In this document: positions 1-11,150 of the stretch, piece after piece
Position numbering within the stretch: position 1 is the first letter of the stretch
Layout of the letters: the number at the start of each line of letters is the position of its first letter
Origin: Steromphala cineraria
Taxonomy: Eukaryota; Mollusca; Gastropoda; Trochida; Trochidae
Assembly (NCBI GenBank): GCA_916613615.1
Contig: OU744733.1
Span: 35,937,939 to 36,001,938, forward strand
Length of the DNA stretch: 64,000 nucleotides
Direction: 5' to 3'
The notes under the pieces: model-generated
Told to the model about the DNA's origin: nothing
The model's database searches: none
The model's input: only the letters and a program-made list of their open reading frames with translations
Position numbers and translations under genes: made by a program

Positions 1-640
1 CCTTGACGGGTGTAATCGTACTACCCGGCACCAGTACCTAATACAGTTGCAATAGTATCTAACACATAAATTGTATCTGCCAGTTTCTCCTAAAACAGCT
101 ATATTAGAATATTTCTTACTGATTGATAAATATTTCTTAATAAAATTATTTTGAACCTTTTCAATGGAATCTCTGAAGCAATACCCCCAGATTTCACTGC
201 CATACAAGGCTATAGGGGCTATCTTTGTATCAAAAATATTCATCACAGTTTTAAATCCAATGTTAGGGAACTTGCGTAACAAACGATAAATAGGAAAAGA
301 TGCACGTTGTGCTTGTAAGGCTAATTTTTCACAATTCCTTGACCAAATTAATCGAGATGAAAAAATGACACCTAAATATTTATAATAAGTCGTAGCACGT
401 ATTTCTTTTTCACCAAAAAAACATCTTTCTGTTCTTTTTAAGTAACCACCATTTCTGAAAACAACAATATTTGACTTCTCTAAATTAACTTCAAACCCCC
501 ACATCATACAGAATCGGTTTAATATATCAAGTTTTCTTTGTAAATCAATGGGCGAATCGGCAACAAGAACAACGTCATCTGCAAATAGTAGTATTCTTAT
601 CACTTCAATACATTCATTTATAAATATACCATTACCATTA
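1..640 (-). mobile_element. LINE reverse transcriptase fragment, 5'-truncated, runs off left edge
   Basis: Reading the minus strand from about 640 down to base 1 gives one open frame without stops. It includes the RT catalytic box FADD at about 573-584, in the context LLFADDVVLVAD, followed by a GFEVNLEKSN-like stretch, YKYLGV and LYGSEIWG. These are hallmarks of the palm and thumb of non-LTR retrotransposon reverse transcriptases. The frame is still open at base 1, so the 3' part of the element lies outside the window. The 5' side breaks off near 640, where a different repeat begins, so this copy lacks its endonuclease and N-terminal RT motifs. The family was not determined; the style suits the CR1/Jockey/RTE-like LINEs common in molluscs. 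It may be related to the LINE at 37-40 kb, but the two share no overlapping segment to compare. Confidence 0.85.
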
Positions 641-725
641 AGGATTGGTATCGTTCATTATTGTCGTATTCAAATATACTGCAATACACAAAGATGTATT
701 GTAATCCTATTGCAATATTTTTCTA
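641..725. repeat. fragment of TATTGCAATA-rich dispersed repeat
   Basis: The stretch with 'aggattggtatcgttcatta' and several 'tattgcaata'-type words resembles, in inverse orientation, the end of the repeat at 8738-9130 ('gtaacgatacccatcctta'). It abuts the truncated LINE. Confidence 0.5.
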
Positions 726-1829
726 CTTATCAAAATGAAGATTTTGCATACTCAAAAGAAATCAAAAGATTAAAAAATGCTAACGGTTTTCTATATAAAT
801 ATTTAATCTTTTCAAATAGTGTTTGAGATAAAAGCTAATTTTTTTTATGTACATATCTTTCAGCGTGTATGCAATCAGGTGTGAATAAGTCATACAATTT
901 ACCATACCTGCAGCTTTAAATAGTATTTTTCTTGCTGTTTTTGTACTATTGTAGTGTCGCGACACACCCTTTGCCTTTTGGGAAAACTACATGAATATTC
1001 GAAATAATTCATGAATCTTTACCATTGAAACCAGACATGTAAATGACATTACATCACTGATTTGAAATCATTTTAAACAGATAAGGGATGTAAATTATTC
1101 ATTATTGAATATACCTTCAGTGTGATTTTTTTTCAAAACAGGGTTCGAGTTGCTGTTGCTTAAAAGAGATTGCACAAGGTGCAAGCTGATAGGTTACTTT
1201 GGTTGCACTTTCCAAGATTGGCTGCACAAACAATTCATGTATATATATTGGAAAAACTTGATCTTTTTACTAAAACTCTTTAAGACTTACAAAATGTATA
1301 TTTCTAAGATGAAATAACTGTAATAAAGTTACACACCAATTAATTTTGCAAACTGAATGATTGATTTATGACACACAGGCCTGGGAGAGAAAACAAATTA
1401 CACATAAATGCCATCTTTTATGTTTGTCTTTGAAGTTATCACATTTACTGTTACCTGCACTAGGTGCAACATGCTTGTAAATCATACTTGCACTTGCTGA
1501 TATGAACTTGAACAGCTGCAAGTTGTTAATGGCTAAACCAAAACCTGCAAAGGGTGAAGAGTTTTTTTTTTCTTAACTGCTACAAAAGGGTGATGAATCA
1601 TGTAGAATTGATAAAACCTTTTGAAATTGACTTGAGAATCTTTATCAAAATATTTCATATCATGAATAGAGAGTGCTATCCATACCTTCCTATAAATTAT
1701 ATAAGGCTTTGAAACTAACCATAAAGTGTGTAAATTCAATGTTGAAATAAAAACTGGCATGTGCTTTTGAAAAAGCAAGCAACAGGGTGTAAAAACTGTT
1801 CTAAGATTGGCAAATTTGATGACAGAAAA
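726..1829. other. AT-rich interval, no gene recognised
   Basis: No coding exon, RNA or clear repeat was recognised. The short open frames on both strands have no family resemblance and no splice context. Confidence 0.5.
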
Positions 1830-2545
1830 GGTGCCACTTCACATTATGATTGTTCCAAACACCAAGTTTCAATGAGTTTGGCTTCGTAGTTGTTGAGTTT
1901 TGGCGCTGAAACCAAAGTCGAAGTTGTGTTTCCATGGGAAAATACAAATATAGATGTAGGAAGAAGTTTCAAACCTCAACTAGAAAATTTATATTCATGG
2001 GACACAGATTCCCCCGCTTATAAAAAAGCCCTAAATGTTTTCAACCGTAGAATTTCAAAAAAAAATAAGAGATGCACACCTTTAGCTTCATTTAAGTTCA
2101 AACATCCATTTAAATGTAGAAATTAACAAGTCCCAAAACATAATATAAGAAGCACACCTTTAGCATACCTAAAAAGCATGTTTGGAAGATTAGGGCCGTC
2201 TATCAAGTACTTTTTTAAGGAGAAGTGGATAAACAACATCCCCTATCATACCAATATGAGCTTTCACTTGCCCTAAAATTCACCTAAGTTCAACATGTCA
2301 GATAATTGGAAAAAAATAAAAAATTGAAAAACAAAATATGAAATGCATACCCTTAAAGTAAGATGCCTATAAGCCATGTGTGCCATTTCAATTAAATCCG
2401 TTAAACGTTTTTTGAGGAGAAGTTGATAAACAACGCCTCCTATCACACTTCTATGAGTTTTAACTTGCACAAAAATTTACGTTCATTTTTTTTTCAATTT
2501 AAGTTCAAAATGTTAAAAATTTGACCATGAAAAATTTAACAACAA
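1830..2545. repeat. decayed tandem repeat, period about 190 bp
   Basis: Diverged segments recur: 'gcacacctttagc' near 2070 and 2150 with a variant at 2340, and 'ggagaagt.gataaacaac' near 2219 and 2415. A block at 1832-1900 ('cacttcacattatgattg...') recurs diverged at 3163-3225. This looks like the core of an old non-autonomous element. The open frame inside (1890-2126) is treated as chance. Confidence 0.5.
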
Positions 2546-2550
2546 ACGAG

Positions 2551-3155
2551 ATTAGCGTTTGCGGGACACCGCAAAAGCAGAGCAGCCCCGAAACTTGGGG
2601 GTTCCCCTTACCCTAGCTGTTCCTCAGCATATTCTTGTGACCTTGACCTTTGACACTCAAGGTCACGCAATTAATGAATACATTTCATTGAATAAAACAC
2701 TAATGTAACCAATTAAAGCGTGAAAAGTTAAAATAACCCATTTTCTCAATATATGTTGACCTTGCAGTGACCTTGATCTTTGACAGTTCATACCCAAAAC
2801 TTTTTTAAAATTTTGTACTTCTCAAGAGATAATATATACAAAATCTAAAATTCATAGCACAAAATCTTTTCAAGTTATCGTGTTTACAAGGAATTTTGTA
2901 ATGATTTTATAACTTGTGACCTTGACCTTTGACCTTGAAAGTAAACTTGTCATAGTAATTTCCCAGAGGTGTAAACACTTATACATGTTCATGAGTTCTG
3001 AAAAACTTAAAGCTTGAGTAGAACAATCATCTATTGACTAAAAGTGTTCATAGTTAAAATATCGAATTTTCGCAAAACCATGCTTAAGTTGTGACCTTGC
3101 TGTGACCTTGACTTTCAATTAAATCGGTTGAATGTTTTTTATATGGCGGGGGCAT
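2551..3155 (+). mobile_element. HINE-like element, family 4, diverged copy
   Basis: It begins with 'attagcgtttgcgggacacc', containing the terminal palindrome TTTGCGG-gaca-CCGCAAA, followed by 'gcagagcagcccc'. The body is made of repeated 'tgaccttgacctttga' words. The same start and body recur at 23454-24320. The right end ('ggcgggggcataaaaa', to 3155) differs from the other copy, so this copy may be composite. Confidence 0.6.
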
Positions 3156-4189
3156 AAAAAGCACAACTTCACATTTATTATTGTTCCAAATACCAGGTTT
3201 CAATGAGCTAGGCTTTACAGTTTTTGAGGTTTTTTACCCAAAAACAAAATTCTATGTTTAGTTTCTATGGAAACAGGCACACATATTAGTCTGATTTAGT
3301 TGAAACCCCAGAAGGTACCACTTCACAAAATGATTTTTCATATAACATGTTTGAATGCATGAGCTTATCATCAAAAGTTTGTTGTCTGAAACTAATTCAT
3401 TAATTTACGAAATGTGAATGCATAAATTTCAGGACACTACTTCTGAAGCACATTATGGTGTTGTTAAAAAAAAGATAGAAAATCTTGAAACCAGAAACAA
3501 ATTACTTTTTTTCTAGGCCTAAAAAGGCAAATTTCTACATTCATCCATCACAATGGATTATCAATCTAGTCACATCTCCATAATTGAAGCTCTACTATCA
3601 TGCAGATTGCCATGTGGCTGGCATGGAGCGCAAACCACTTATTTGTGAAAATTCTGGAGTTAAAGGATAGCCAATATAATACCTGAACAAGTAATTGCTA
3701 AATGGACAGCAGGCAAAGGCATAAATGCACAAATGGAACTCTCTCTTCAAATTTCATCTACACTGCACTTCAAGGTTGCTCTAAGTGACTTTTGAGCAGT
3801 CATTACATGTTTCCGCAGTTTTGGAAATAATTGCGCAAAATACGTTCCAAATACAGGAGAAGATCTGGTTGCGGAATTTGAATTTTCATGTGTATGTTTA
3901 GGAAACACAAGTTGTGTCAGCTGCCATTTTGGTTATTTTGGTAAATGTCTCCTTTTTAATTAATTTTGGTCCGAATTTCTCTAGGTTGGTCACAAAATTT
4001 TGCAAAAAATACAATAAAAACAGTAAAAATACACCATTTCAGCTGAATTTTGTTTTTGAAAATACCTTAAATTTTGTTTGAAAATACTAAAAAAATTAAC
4101 ATATTCTTTATTTAAAACAACATGAACTGTAAGTTTTGGTTATATTTGATTTTTATTTATGGGAATCGTTAATCAACATCTACTCAGTT
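3156..4189. other. AT-rich interval with faint old repeats
   Basis: Apart from 3163-3225, which repeats 1832-1900, I see no gene, RNA or well-defined element. Confidence 0.4.
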
Positions 4190-4345
4190 TGTCATGAAAA
4201 CTTACCCTTCCCTTCAAAATGAAAAAGTCCAAACTTCTGCCATGGAAACCAAAAAATACATAATTTAAAAGAAGTTGAAACCTCCAAAAGGCAAATCTTC
4301 ATGTAGATTCAGAGTTATGCGGATGCTGACGAGGACGGGAACTGG
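4190..4345. repeat. dispersed repeat shared with 46855-47105
   Basis: Both places carry 'cttacccttcccttcaaa'/'ctaaccttccctttaacg', then 'aaagtccaaact', 'catggaa.ccaaaaa', 'gaaagaagtt.aaac' and a GC-richer end with 'gatgctgacgagga' or 'aatgctgaggcgga'. This is probably the 3' part of an old non-autonomous element. Confidence 0.5.
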
Positions 4346-4809
4346 GGAGGCATCAATATACAACTTCACCACACTTTGAATATGGGTCTTTAATTAGAGT
4401 TTGAAAAATATCACATGGATTACTGGAATCATGAATCATGTATAATGTATGTCCTTCCTATATAACATACATTCAGAAAATGATACAACTGGTACTTTAT
4501 GAAGGTTTCTAGTATTGTTTCCGGAAAGTTATCAAAGGGACCCCCGCTCTTTTTCCAAAATAAAGTACAGTTTTATTGTAACATCACGAAACAATGGGTT
4601 ATGACGTTTATAACAATTGTAATATGATGTCACTAGCCATGGCCCTGGTTTAGGATTTTCAATTTCAGCCAAATTGTTGTTTACAAAGTATACATTTATT
4701 TTAGAGTATAATAGAGCAGGCCTAAATATCATGAGTTTTGCAATAAAATATAGTATTGCCCTGATTTATTATAAAGGTAAACAACTCGGCCTTTGACCTT
4801 ATGCTTTAA

Positions 4810-5184
4810 AGGGACAGTAGCACGTTTTTAGGGGGAATATAAGATGATGTCAGGAAAATGAAAAATAATGGTTCCAATTGAAAGATATAAATGTATTTAA
4901 ACTAAATGGAACAGTAATAATTCAAATATATAACGTAAAGTTTAGCCATGAGATCGCTTTTTCTTACACAAAATGAATTGAAATTAATGTGTTCACACAA
5001 AATGGCCACCAATGGATTTTATGTGAATCTTCATTATTTGTAACTTTGTCCTCTGACTACATGGATGATTGGCTTGTGTAATGATATTCTTGACGCTGTC
5101 AAAATAATACACCTAGCATTAACTTACAATTATCAGTGAAAAATCTAAAATATGAAATTATCAAAAAACATGCTAACTGCCCCT
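4810..5184 (+). mobile_element. MITE family A, copy 1 (TTAA target)
   Basis: Terminal inverted repeats AGGGRCAGTAGCACGTTTTT and its complement (slightly mutated on the right) are flanked by TTAA at 4806-4809 and 5185-5188. The interior is the shared ~360-bp family sequence (GGGGGAATATAAG, GGTTCCAATTGAAAGA, AAATGGCCRCCAATGGATTTTA). It has no coding capacity. TTAA targets suggest piggyBac-like mobilisation, which is inference. Confidence 0.9.
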
Positions 5185-5188
5185 TTAA

Positions 5189-6212
5189 CTATAATAGTTC
5201 AGGGCAAAACTATACTTTATTGCAAAACATATGATGATTAGGGCTACACTATTTCTTAAACGATGCACCTCAGTACACACAAAGAAAGAAAATAACATGT
5301 TCTGTTCAACGTTCTTTAATATATTTACAATTCATGTCATAATGAGTGCATACATTGATATGCAAGTTGCATTCTAAACTGCTTATATAAGAAGTATTAA
5401 TAACTCATACATACATATTTAGGGAGCTAATTGTGTGCAAATTTAACTTAATGTTTCATTTATAAGCTAAGGAATAAAAAGGCCATCAATTTGTTTATAT
5501 ATAGCCAGTAAATGGTGACAGATTATGAGTTTAACTGTTAGATTAACAAGTAAATTGCAGCTGAAAATGTCAATTTGAAGAAATTGGTCAACTTCAAACA
5601 ATGAAATTATATTACAAATATGTTGACATATGTATATGGTATATATATATATGTATACCCTATATATGTACTGGAATACACATAATTGCCTCTGTGTTGA
5701 ATATTTTAGTGATATTCCCAACATAGAATAAATTTGTACTGTCATGGAAATTTCAAAGAGTATGCCATTCAAAAAGAAGTTTTAGAAATTCTGTGTCTTT
5801 TTTATGAATTATTGAAGACTATAGAATTGTACGTGTTGTATGTTGAAATCATTATTTATTGGAACATTGGAACTTTCATTTAGTGTTGGATGGGGCTTTG
5901 CACATTTTGTAGTAAAATAAGTAATATTTACTTAAAGTTAACATATTAAGCATGATCGTATTCTTATAGAATTATTAAAGTAATTCATTGCTTTGATTAC
6001 ATATTTAAATATATGACAGCCTTAATGACAATTCCAGACTCTTTGTTACTTATTCAGTGATTGTTGAAGGTTAAAACTTTAACTTATGTGACTGAAATAT
6101 TTTTATATATTTTTTTAATTCTATTTTTCAGGGTACATTTCCATCACATAACAATAATACAATTACGTACAATTGTGTAATAATTAAGTCATTCCATATG
6201 TATGAAGATAAA
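5189..6212. other. AT-rich interval, no gene recognised
   Basis: It contains a (TA)n/TATG stretch around 5635-5670 and otherwise unremarkable AT-rich sequence. The 101-aa minus frame at 5467-5772 is low-complexity and has no recognisable domain. Confidence 0.5.
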
Positions 6213-6214
6213 TA

Positions 6215-6367
6215 CAGTAGAACCCGGAATTACAGCAAACAATCTTTTTAAGTCCCGTCAAACGTCCTAAATAATATCATTTAAAAACGAATAGCGAACA
6301 CCGGATATAACAAACTAAATTCTTTGGTCCCTTGTAGTTTAATTTTTGTTATATCCTTGTTCTACTG
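6215..6367. mobile_element. MITE family C (pogo/Tigger-like ends, TA target)
   Basis: Ends are CAGTAGAACCCGG... and ...TTGTTCTACTG, bounded by TA on both sides. The interior has 'agcgaacaccggatataaca'. A second copy lies at 21468-21641. CAGTAGAAC termini with TA duplications are typical of pogo-like mariner derivatives, from general family knowledge. Confidence 0.8.
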
Positions 6368-6448
6368 TATCAGATATAAACATTTTTAATTCATTATACA
6401 TTTCGGTCATAGATTTAAGTCTGTAGGTTTGTTCAAGAGTATGTGAAG

Positions 6449-6756
6449 AGAGGTGAGGTGAGGTGATGTGGGGTTTATCGCCGCGTTAAAGAGTTATATT
6501 GCGGCTGCTAGTATTATTGCAGGGAGAAATCACGCGACACTATTGTGGCTATGCATTGCGGTGAAACATCGGCTGGAACTAGCGAACCATGGGTGGTACT
6601 GCACTGAAATTCAGTGTAGCATTGCACCCAAACCTGACTGCGTGTAGAACCGTTCTCTACTGCAGACAATGTTGCCTAGCCCCCGGCAGGATTCGAACCG
6701 CGGACCTCCTGATCCGAAGCCGAACGCGGTAACCACTGCGCTATCTCGCCCTGCAG
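6449..6756 (-). mobile_element. tRNA-derived SINE, near full length
   Basis: On the minus strand the head (about 6752 down to 6680) has an A-box-like 'tagcgcagtggttacc' and a perfect B box GGTTCGAATCC, as in a tRNA. A central 'ctctactgcagacaatgttg' region follows, then a tail that reads on the plus strand as repeated 'gaggt' plus 'gtttatcgccgcg' and 'gctgctagtattattgcagg'. Partial copies are at 16457-16522, 44396-44830 and 48839-49022. The tail resembles abalone-type SINE tails, from memory. Confidence 0.8.
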
Positions 6757-7385
6757 GTGAAGAGAACTCGTGACCGAAAATAGGATATATTGACTGAAGC
6801 AATTTGATCCATTGCAGGTAACTGTGGCTACTCCTGATCTTCAACATTTGATTTACTTGTCTGATGACGTACAGAGCATTTCTAAAATAGCCATTCAAGC
6901 TATAAATTAGAAGCACAAACCTTTTAGTAGGGCTTATCCTATAAACCCTAAATGACATTGTTACTGGTAGAACATTAGTCTAGCTGTCATCCAGATCCTA
7001 AAGGAAAAATATTCATGTGACGACCAACCAAGTCTACTAAAGTTTAGCAATTTTAGATCACTCAGCTTTAGGTTTAAGCATCTTCTGGGCTCCATGTTTG
7101 TATAATACATGAATAGTTGTAAAATATTGTCAAAATTGATAAAAAAAAGTCCTTCTGAAAGCATATAATCTGTCACCCAGACCCTAAAGAAAAAATATTC
7201 ATATGACGACCAACCAAGCCTACTAAAGTATAGCAATTTTAGATCACTCAGCTTTAGGTTAAAGCATCTTCTGGGCTCCATTTTTGTACAATACATGAAT
7301 ACATGTAGTTTAAAAATAGTGTAAAAATTTAAAAAAAAGTACTTCTGAAAGCATTAACCTAGCTGTCATCCGGACCCTAAATAAA

Positions 7386-7642
7386 CAAGATGTGTTTGTG
7401 AAACACGAATGCCCCCGGATGCATCCTGCTCGCTGTGTCAAGGTCAAGGTCACAAGGTCAAATGTCATTGTGTCATCTGAAAGGTCTCATCACAAGGGAT
7501 CCATATGTCAAGTATCAAAGACCTAGCTCTGACCAATCAAAAGTTATGACCAAGGTTAAAGTTTTTGTGGACAAACGGACAGACGGACGGACAGACGGAC
7601 AGGTGAAAAACAATATACCCCCGGAATCTCCGATTTGGGGGC
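7386..7642 (+). mobile_element. HINE-like element, family 1, copy 1
   Basis: Starts CAAGATGTGTTTGTGAAACA with a terminal palindrome (GTGTTT-gtg-AAACAC), then sub-terminal ATGCCCCCGGAT, 'aggtcaaggtcacaaggtca', an (ACGG/ACAG)n microsatellite, and a 3' hairpin made of CCCCCGGAATC..GATTTGGGGGC. It is inserted in satellite sequence at an ATAAA site present on both sides. Near-identical copies are at 14696 and 32597. The layout fits the bivalve 'pearl'/Helentron-associated HINE class as I recall it. It is non-coding; the 81-aa frame across it is artefactual. Confidence 0.85.
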
Positions 7643-7953
7643 ATAAAAATATTCATATGACGACCAACCAAGTCTACTAAAGTATAGCAATTTTAGATCA
7701 CTCAGCTTTAGGTTAAAGCATCTTCTGGGCTCCATTTTTGTATAATACATGAATAGATGTAGTTTAAAAATAGTGTAAACATTTTAAAAAAAGTACTTCT
7801 GAAAAAATTAACCTAGCTGTCATCCGGACCCTAAATAAAAAATATTCATATGACGACCAACCAAGTCTACTGAAGTATATAGCCAGTATAGATCACTCAG
7901 CTTTAGGTTAAAGCATCTTCTGGGCTCCATTTGTTATAATACATGAATAGTTT

Positions 7954-8447
7954 CAATCTAAATAAATTTAGATCAACAGATTTTTTATTTTGTCATACTG
8001 TTGATCTAAGATTGACCAGTGTGAGAGGTCGTCCCTGTGACCTTTCGTATGCAAATAAGGAATTCGCGATTTGATCAATCAAATTCGACGTCACAAACAG
8101 TTCATAGTCGCTCATTCAAGGTGTAAACGGAAGAAACATATAATAGCTTATGGCTGTTCTCAATAATAGTGTGCCTTGAGAAAAATAAATCTTGTTTTTG
8201 ATACTGATAAGAAAAATATCGGATAATTCATCGCTCTACTCCGCTCCAAATGACAGAGCTCCGAACATCATCCATTTCTAAAGATGTGCTGCTGAGTTGT
8301 TTTAACTTCCAGCGAGTTAGGGCAACTTTTCTGATTGGCCGAGCGGCTGATTTCAGAGGTCACCGGGATGACCGGCCTTACGGGCCAATCTTAGATCAAC
8401 ATGTATGACCAAATATAAAACCTGTTGATCTAAATTTATTTAGATTG
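7954..8447. mobile_element. Mutator-like MITE with 9-bp target duplication
   Basis: Inverted ends begin CAATCTAAATAAATTTAGAT and continue about 60 bp (GATCAACAG, TTGGTCATAC-type, TGTTGATCTAAGATTG). The 9-bp direct repeat GAATAGTTT flanks the element at 7945-7953 and 8448-8456. The uninterrupted host satellite reads '...tacatgaatagttttaaaat', so the duplication is confirmed by the host repeat. No transposase is present. The Mutator assignment rests on duplication length only. Confidence 0.88.
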
Positions 8448-8737
8448 GAATAGTTTTAAAATATTGTCAAAATTGAAAAAAAGTATTTCTGAGACTAAAT
8501 GCTAGTCTAGTACAACATTTGTTGAGTGCAGAAGATGAGTTTGTTAACAATCACAATAATCAAATCCTGTGAGTGAAGTTTGAATTGAGGGTAATATTTT
8601 GGACATTTTCCTGGTAATTATTTTGATAGTAGAACTAAATGATGAATTGCCCTCGATCACCACATTATTAATTCATTCAATGAACATGATGTTTTAACAG
8701 TTGTTCCAATAATCTGTTATTGAATAAGCTAGGAGCT

Positions 8738-9130
8738 ATTATCGATATATTGCAATACAACAACAACACAATACGATTCGGTACACACCTCTGAAAATAT
8801 CCAATATATCAAAGGTTTTATAATAAACAATTTCAATCTTAAAATGGAGAAAACACAACCCAAAAAAACATGTTAATATGTAACGTTCTTTACAAATCTT
8901 GAAGTTGTGTTGTGAAAATAGCTTAAATATGTATACAGATCATAAACAGTGATATAAAAAAAATCAATACATCTGCCAGCTGAGTAATGACGATCGTTCT
9001 TTACACTCATATTTGAACAATATAGCAAAATCTTTGTTTTTAAAACTATCAATATATTACAATACGTATTGCAATACGCTTTTCTGTATCGTAATATATT
9101 GCAATACAGAAATGAGTAACGATACCCATC
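8738..9130. repeat. dispersed repeat with TATTGCAATA-rich ends
   Basis: Starts 'tatcgatatattgcaata' and ends 'tattgcaatacagaaatgag' then 'taacgata'. The ends are imperfect inverted repeats, and similar words occur at 641-725. Probably a decayed MITE; no coding capacity. Confidence 0.55.
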
Positions 9131-9236
9131 CTTATTATTGAATACGATTCATTCAATCACACCATGTGAAGAATTAATAAGATTTGAATTGAAGGCTTGG
9201 AAATTTGCTTCATGCAAAGAAGATTTATGATTTTAA

Positions 9237-9598
9237 AGGGGCAGTAGCACGTTTTTTGAAAATTTTATATTTCAAAATTTCCACTGATAATTGTAAGTTA
9301 ATGCTAAATGTAAAACTTTGAGAGTGTCAGAAATCTCATTACACAAGCCAATCATCCATAGTCAGAGAACAACTTTTAAGGATTCACATAAAATCCATTG
9401 GTAGCCATTTTTGTGTGAACACCTTTAATTCATTTTGTGTAAGAAAAGGAATCGCATGGCCTAACCTTACATGATATATTTGATTTATTACTGCTTCATT
9501 TAGTTTAAATACATTATCTTTAGATTGGAACCTTGATTTTCAATTTCCTGACATCACCTTATATTCCCCCTAAAAACGTGCTACTGCCTACTGCCCCT
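9237..9598 (-). mobile_element. MITE family A, copy 2
   Basis: Family A ends flanked by TTAA at 9233-9236 and 9599-9602. The right end carries a small extra duplication ('ctactgcctactgcccc'). Confidence 0.9.
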
Positions 9599-9602
9599 TT
9601 AA

Positions 9603-10689
9603 GAATTTAGGAAATATTGTCAACTACAAATATATTTCCAAAAAGAATTTCTACATACACTTTTTCACATACTATTTGTTTGCAACAAGTATGTTGTGTA
9701 AATGAAGTATCAAATTATCTCTTTGTAGTTTTAAGTCAACGTGCTTTAAGCTAATTTCAGCCCCTGACAGCAAATTTGTCCCAACAAGTAAACGAGATAT
9801 GTCCAATCGTCATAAACAATAGATCAAGAAGTCCCTGAAGCTTTATGTTGAATTAAAGACTTTTCTTGAACTTAAAGACCTTTCTCATTAATAAACATAA
9901 CCCGAGAGTAACAAACCAACTGCATATTTATCGCCAATTGAGGAAAGGAAATTGCCCTTTTGCACAACTGTAAATCACTGAGAAAAATCTGCATGCATGC
10001 AACACTCAAACACTCCCTCAAAGATTCTGCAGATGATTTTAAAGAATTCTGCAACAAATTTCTTTTAATTCTGTATAAAATACTGTAATTTGACAGATAA
10101 AGAAGTATATTAAGGGCACAAATCTTGCTTCCTATGTGATTCCTACCTAATTATTTCAAGGTATCTTATGTCATTCTCGCCTGTTACAATGTGAAAATTT
10201 TATGTTATTCCTACATGTTGCAAGGTGCAATACTTAGGTAATTCTTACATGTTACAAGATGCAATTCTGATTTAATTCTTACATATCTCATCAACTTATA
10301 GAATCTAAAGTATTTCTTTCTTTCTAATAATAACATTTACATGATACTTTCACATAAAACCGAATGATTTTGGATTGAGATAATCTGATTAATGTGTAAA
10401 AATATCAATATGTGATTACAAAAGTATAAAAACATATTAACTCTCACACATTCACAGTTCATAGTAATGGCAATTAATATAATTATCTAGAGAGAGTAGA
10501 TATACTAGTGATTCCTTATTGGAGTCAACTGAAACATGATATGTCAGTGACTGAGCTCATACTATCTTGCCCAGTAAATACTTTACAACTTCATAACTGT
10601 ACACGGCAAGGAATGCAACCTGACAAAATCCACTTATCAAATCAAGACAACTTTGCTCTGTAGTCAACCACAATAAAGAGTAAGTTTGA
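9603..10689. other. AT-rich interval, no gene recognised
   Basis: Nothing beyond a loose short repetition of 'attcttacatgttacaaggtgcaa'-like words around 10140-10270. Confidence 0.45.
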
Positions 10690-11150
10690 TTGGCCGGTAG
10701 TCAGTGTGCTGCAGAGGAGGAATGATTGGTGGGAGATGAGATCGTAACAATAGCAGTGGCTACAAGAGAGAGAGAGAGATATTGATTCACAACGTTGCAC
10801 ATAGATGTTCTCGAGCACAGTACCGCGATGTCAAATCGGCTGCTTCTCTAGGATCCACACAATCTATATGTCCACCTCTTGACCAATGACACTGACCACC
10901 GGTCAAGAAAAAAGTTCCTGCGACTTGCTATTATGGATAATGTGGATTTGAAGATGCAATTTTCTCTTCTTTGACAGATGACAGGTGCTTTCAGAGAGGT
11001 CTGAACAGGATCTAAAGGATTTTCTCTGACAGGTCACTTCATCATCAGGACTTTGAGTCTCCCAGTAGACTGTTTAGTTATACTCTCATACTGTGAACAG
11101 TTCTCAAAATATTTTTTGGACTTGCATGAGAAAAGATTTAGAAGGTAAGT
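10690..11150 (+). other. GC-richer block ending in a strong 5' splice-like site; possible untranslated first exon
   Basis: This block is less AT-rich than its surroundings, has a short GA run at 10768-10780 and ends in 'gatttagaag|gtaagttaac', a near-consensus donor. No convincing reading frame was found. About 60 bp (10855-10915: 'acaatctatat...cctcttgaccaatgacac...accaccggtcaag') recur at 11395-11455, so the donor may be coincidental in a repeat. Low confidence as an exon. Confidence 0.25.

Larger units (their letters stand above)
6961..8515. repeat. satellite, unit about 190 bp, four to five units, interrupted twice
   Basis: The phrase 'cgaccaaccaag.ctact' starts at 7021, 7207, 7661 and 7853. 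Spacing is 186-192 bp once the insertion at 7386-7642 is removed. Each unit continues with 'ttttagatcactcagcttta', 'catcttctgggctccat' and 'agtacttctga'. The last unit is split by the element at 7954-8447 and resumes at 8448. Open frames of 64-115 aa on the minus strand are simply satellite read-through. Confidence 0.9.

Noticed and set aside
548..826. 92-aa plus-strand frame
   Set aside because: It is the antisense shadow of the LINE RT frame plus a neighbouring repeat.
7435..7750. 81-aa plus and 64-aa minus frames (and 14735-14953)
   Set aside because: They are within HINE family 1 and satellite; the same frame appears in other copies because the DNA repeats.
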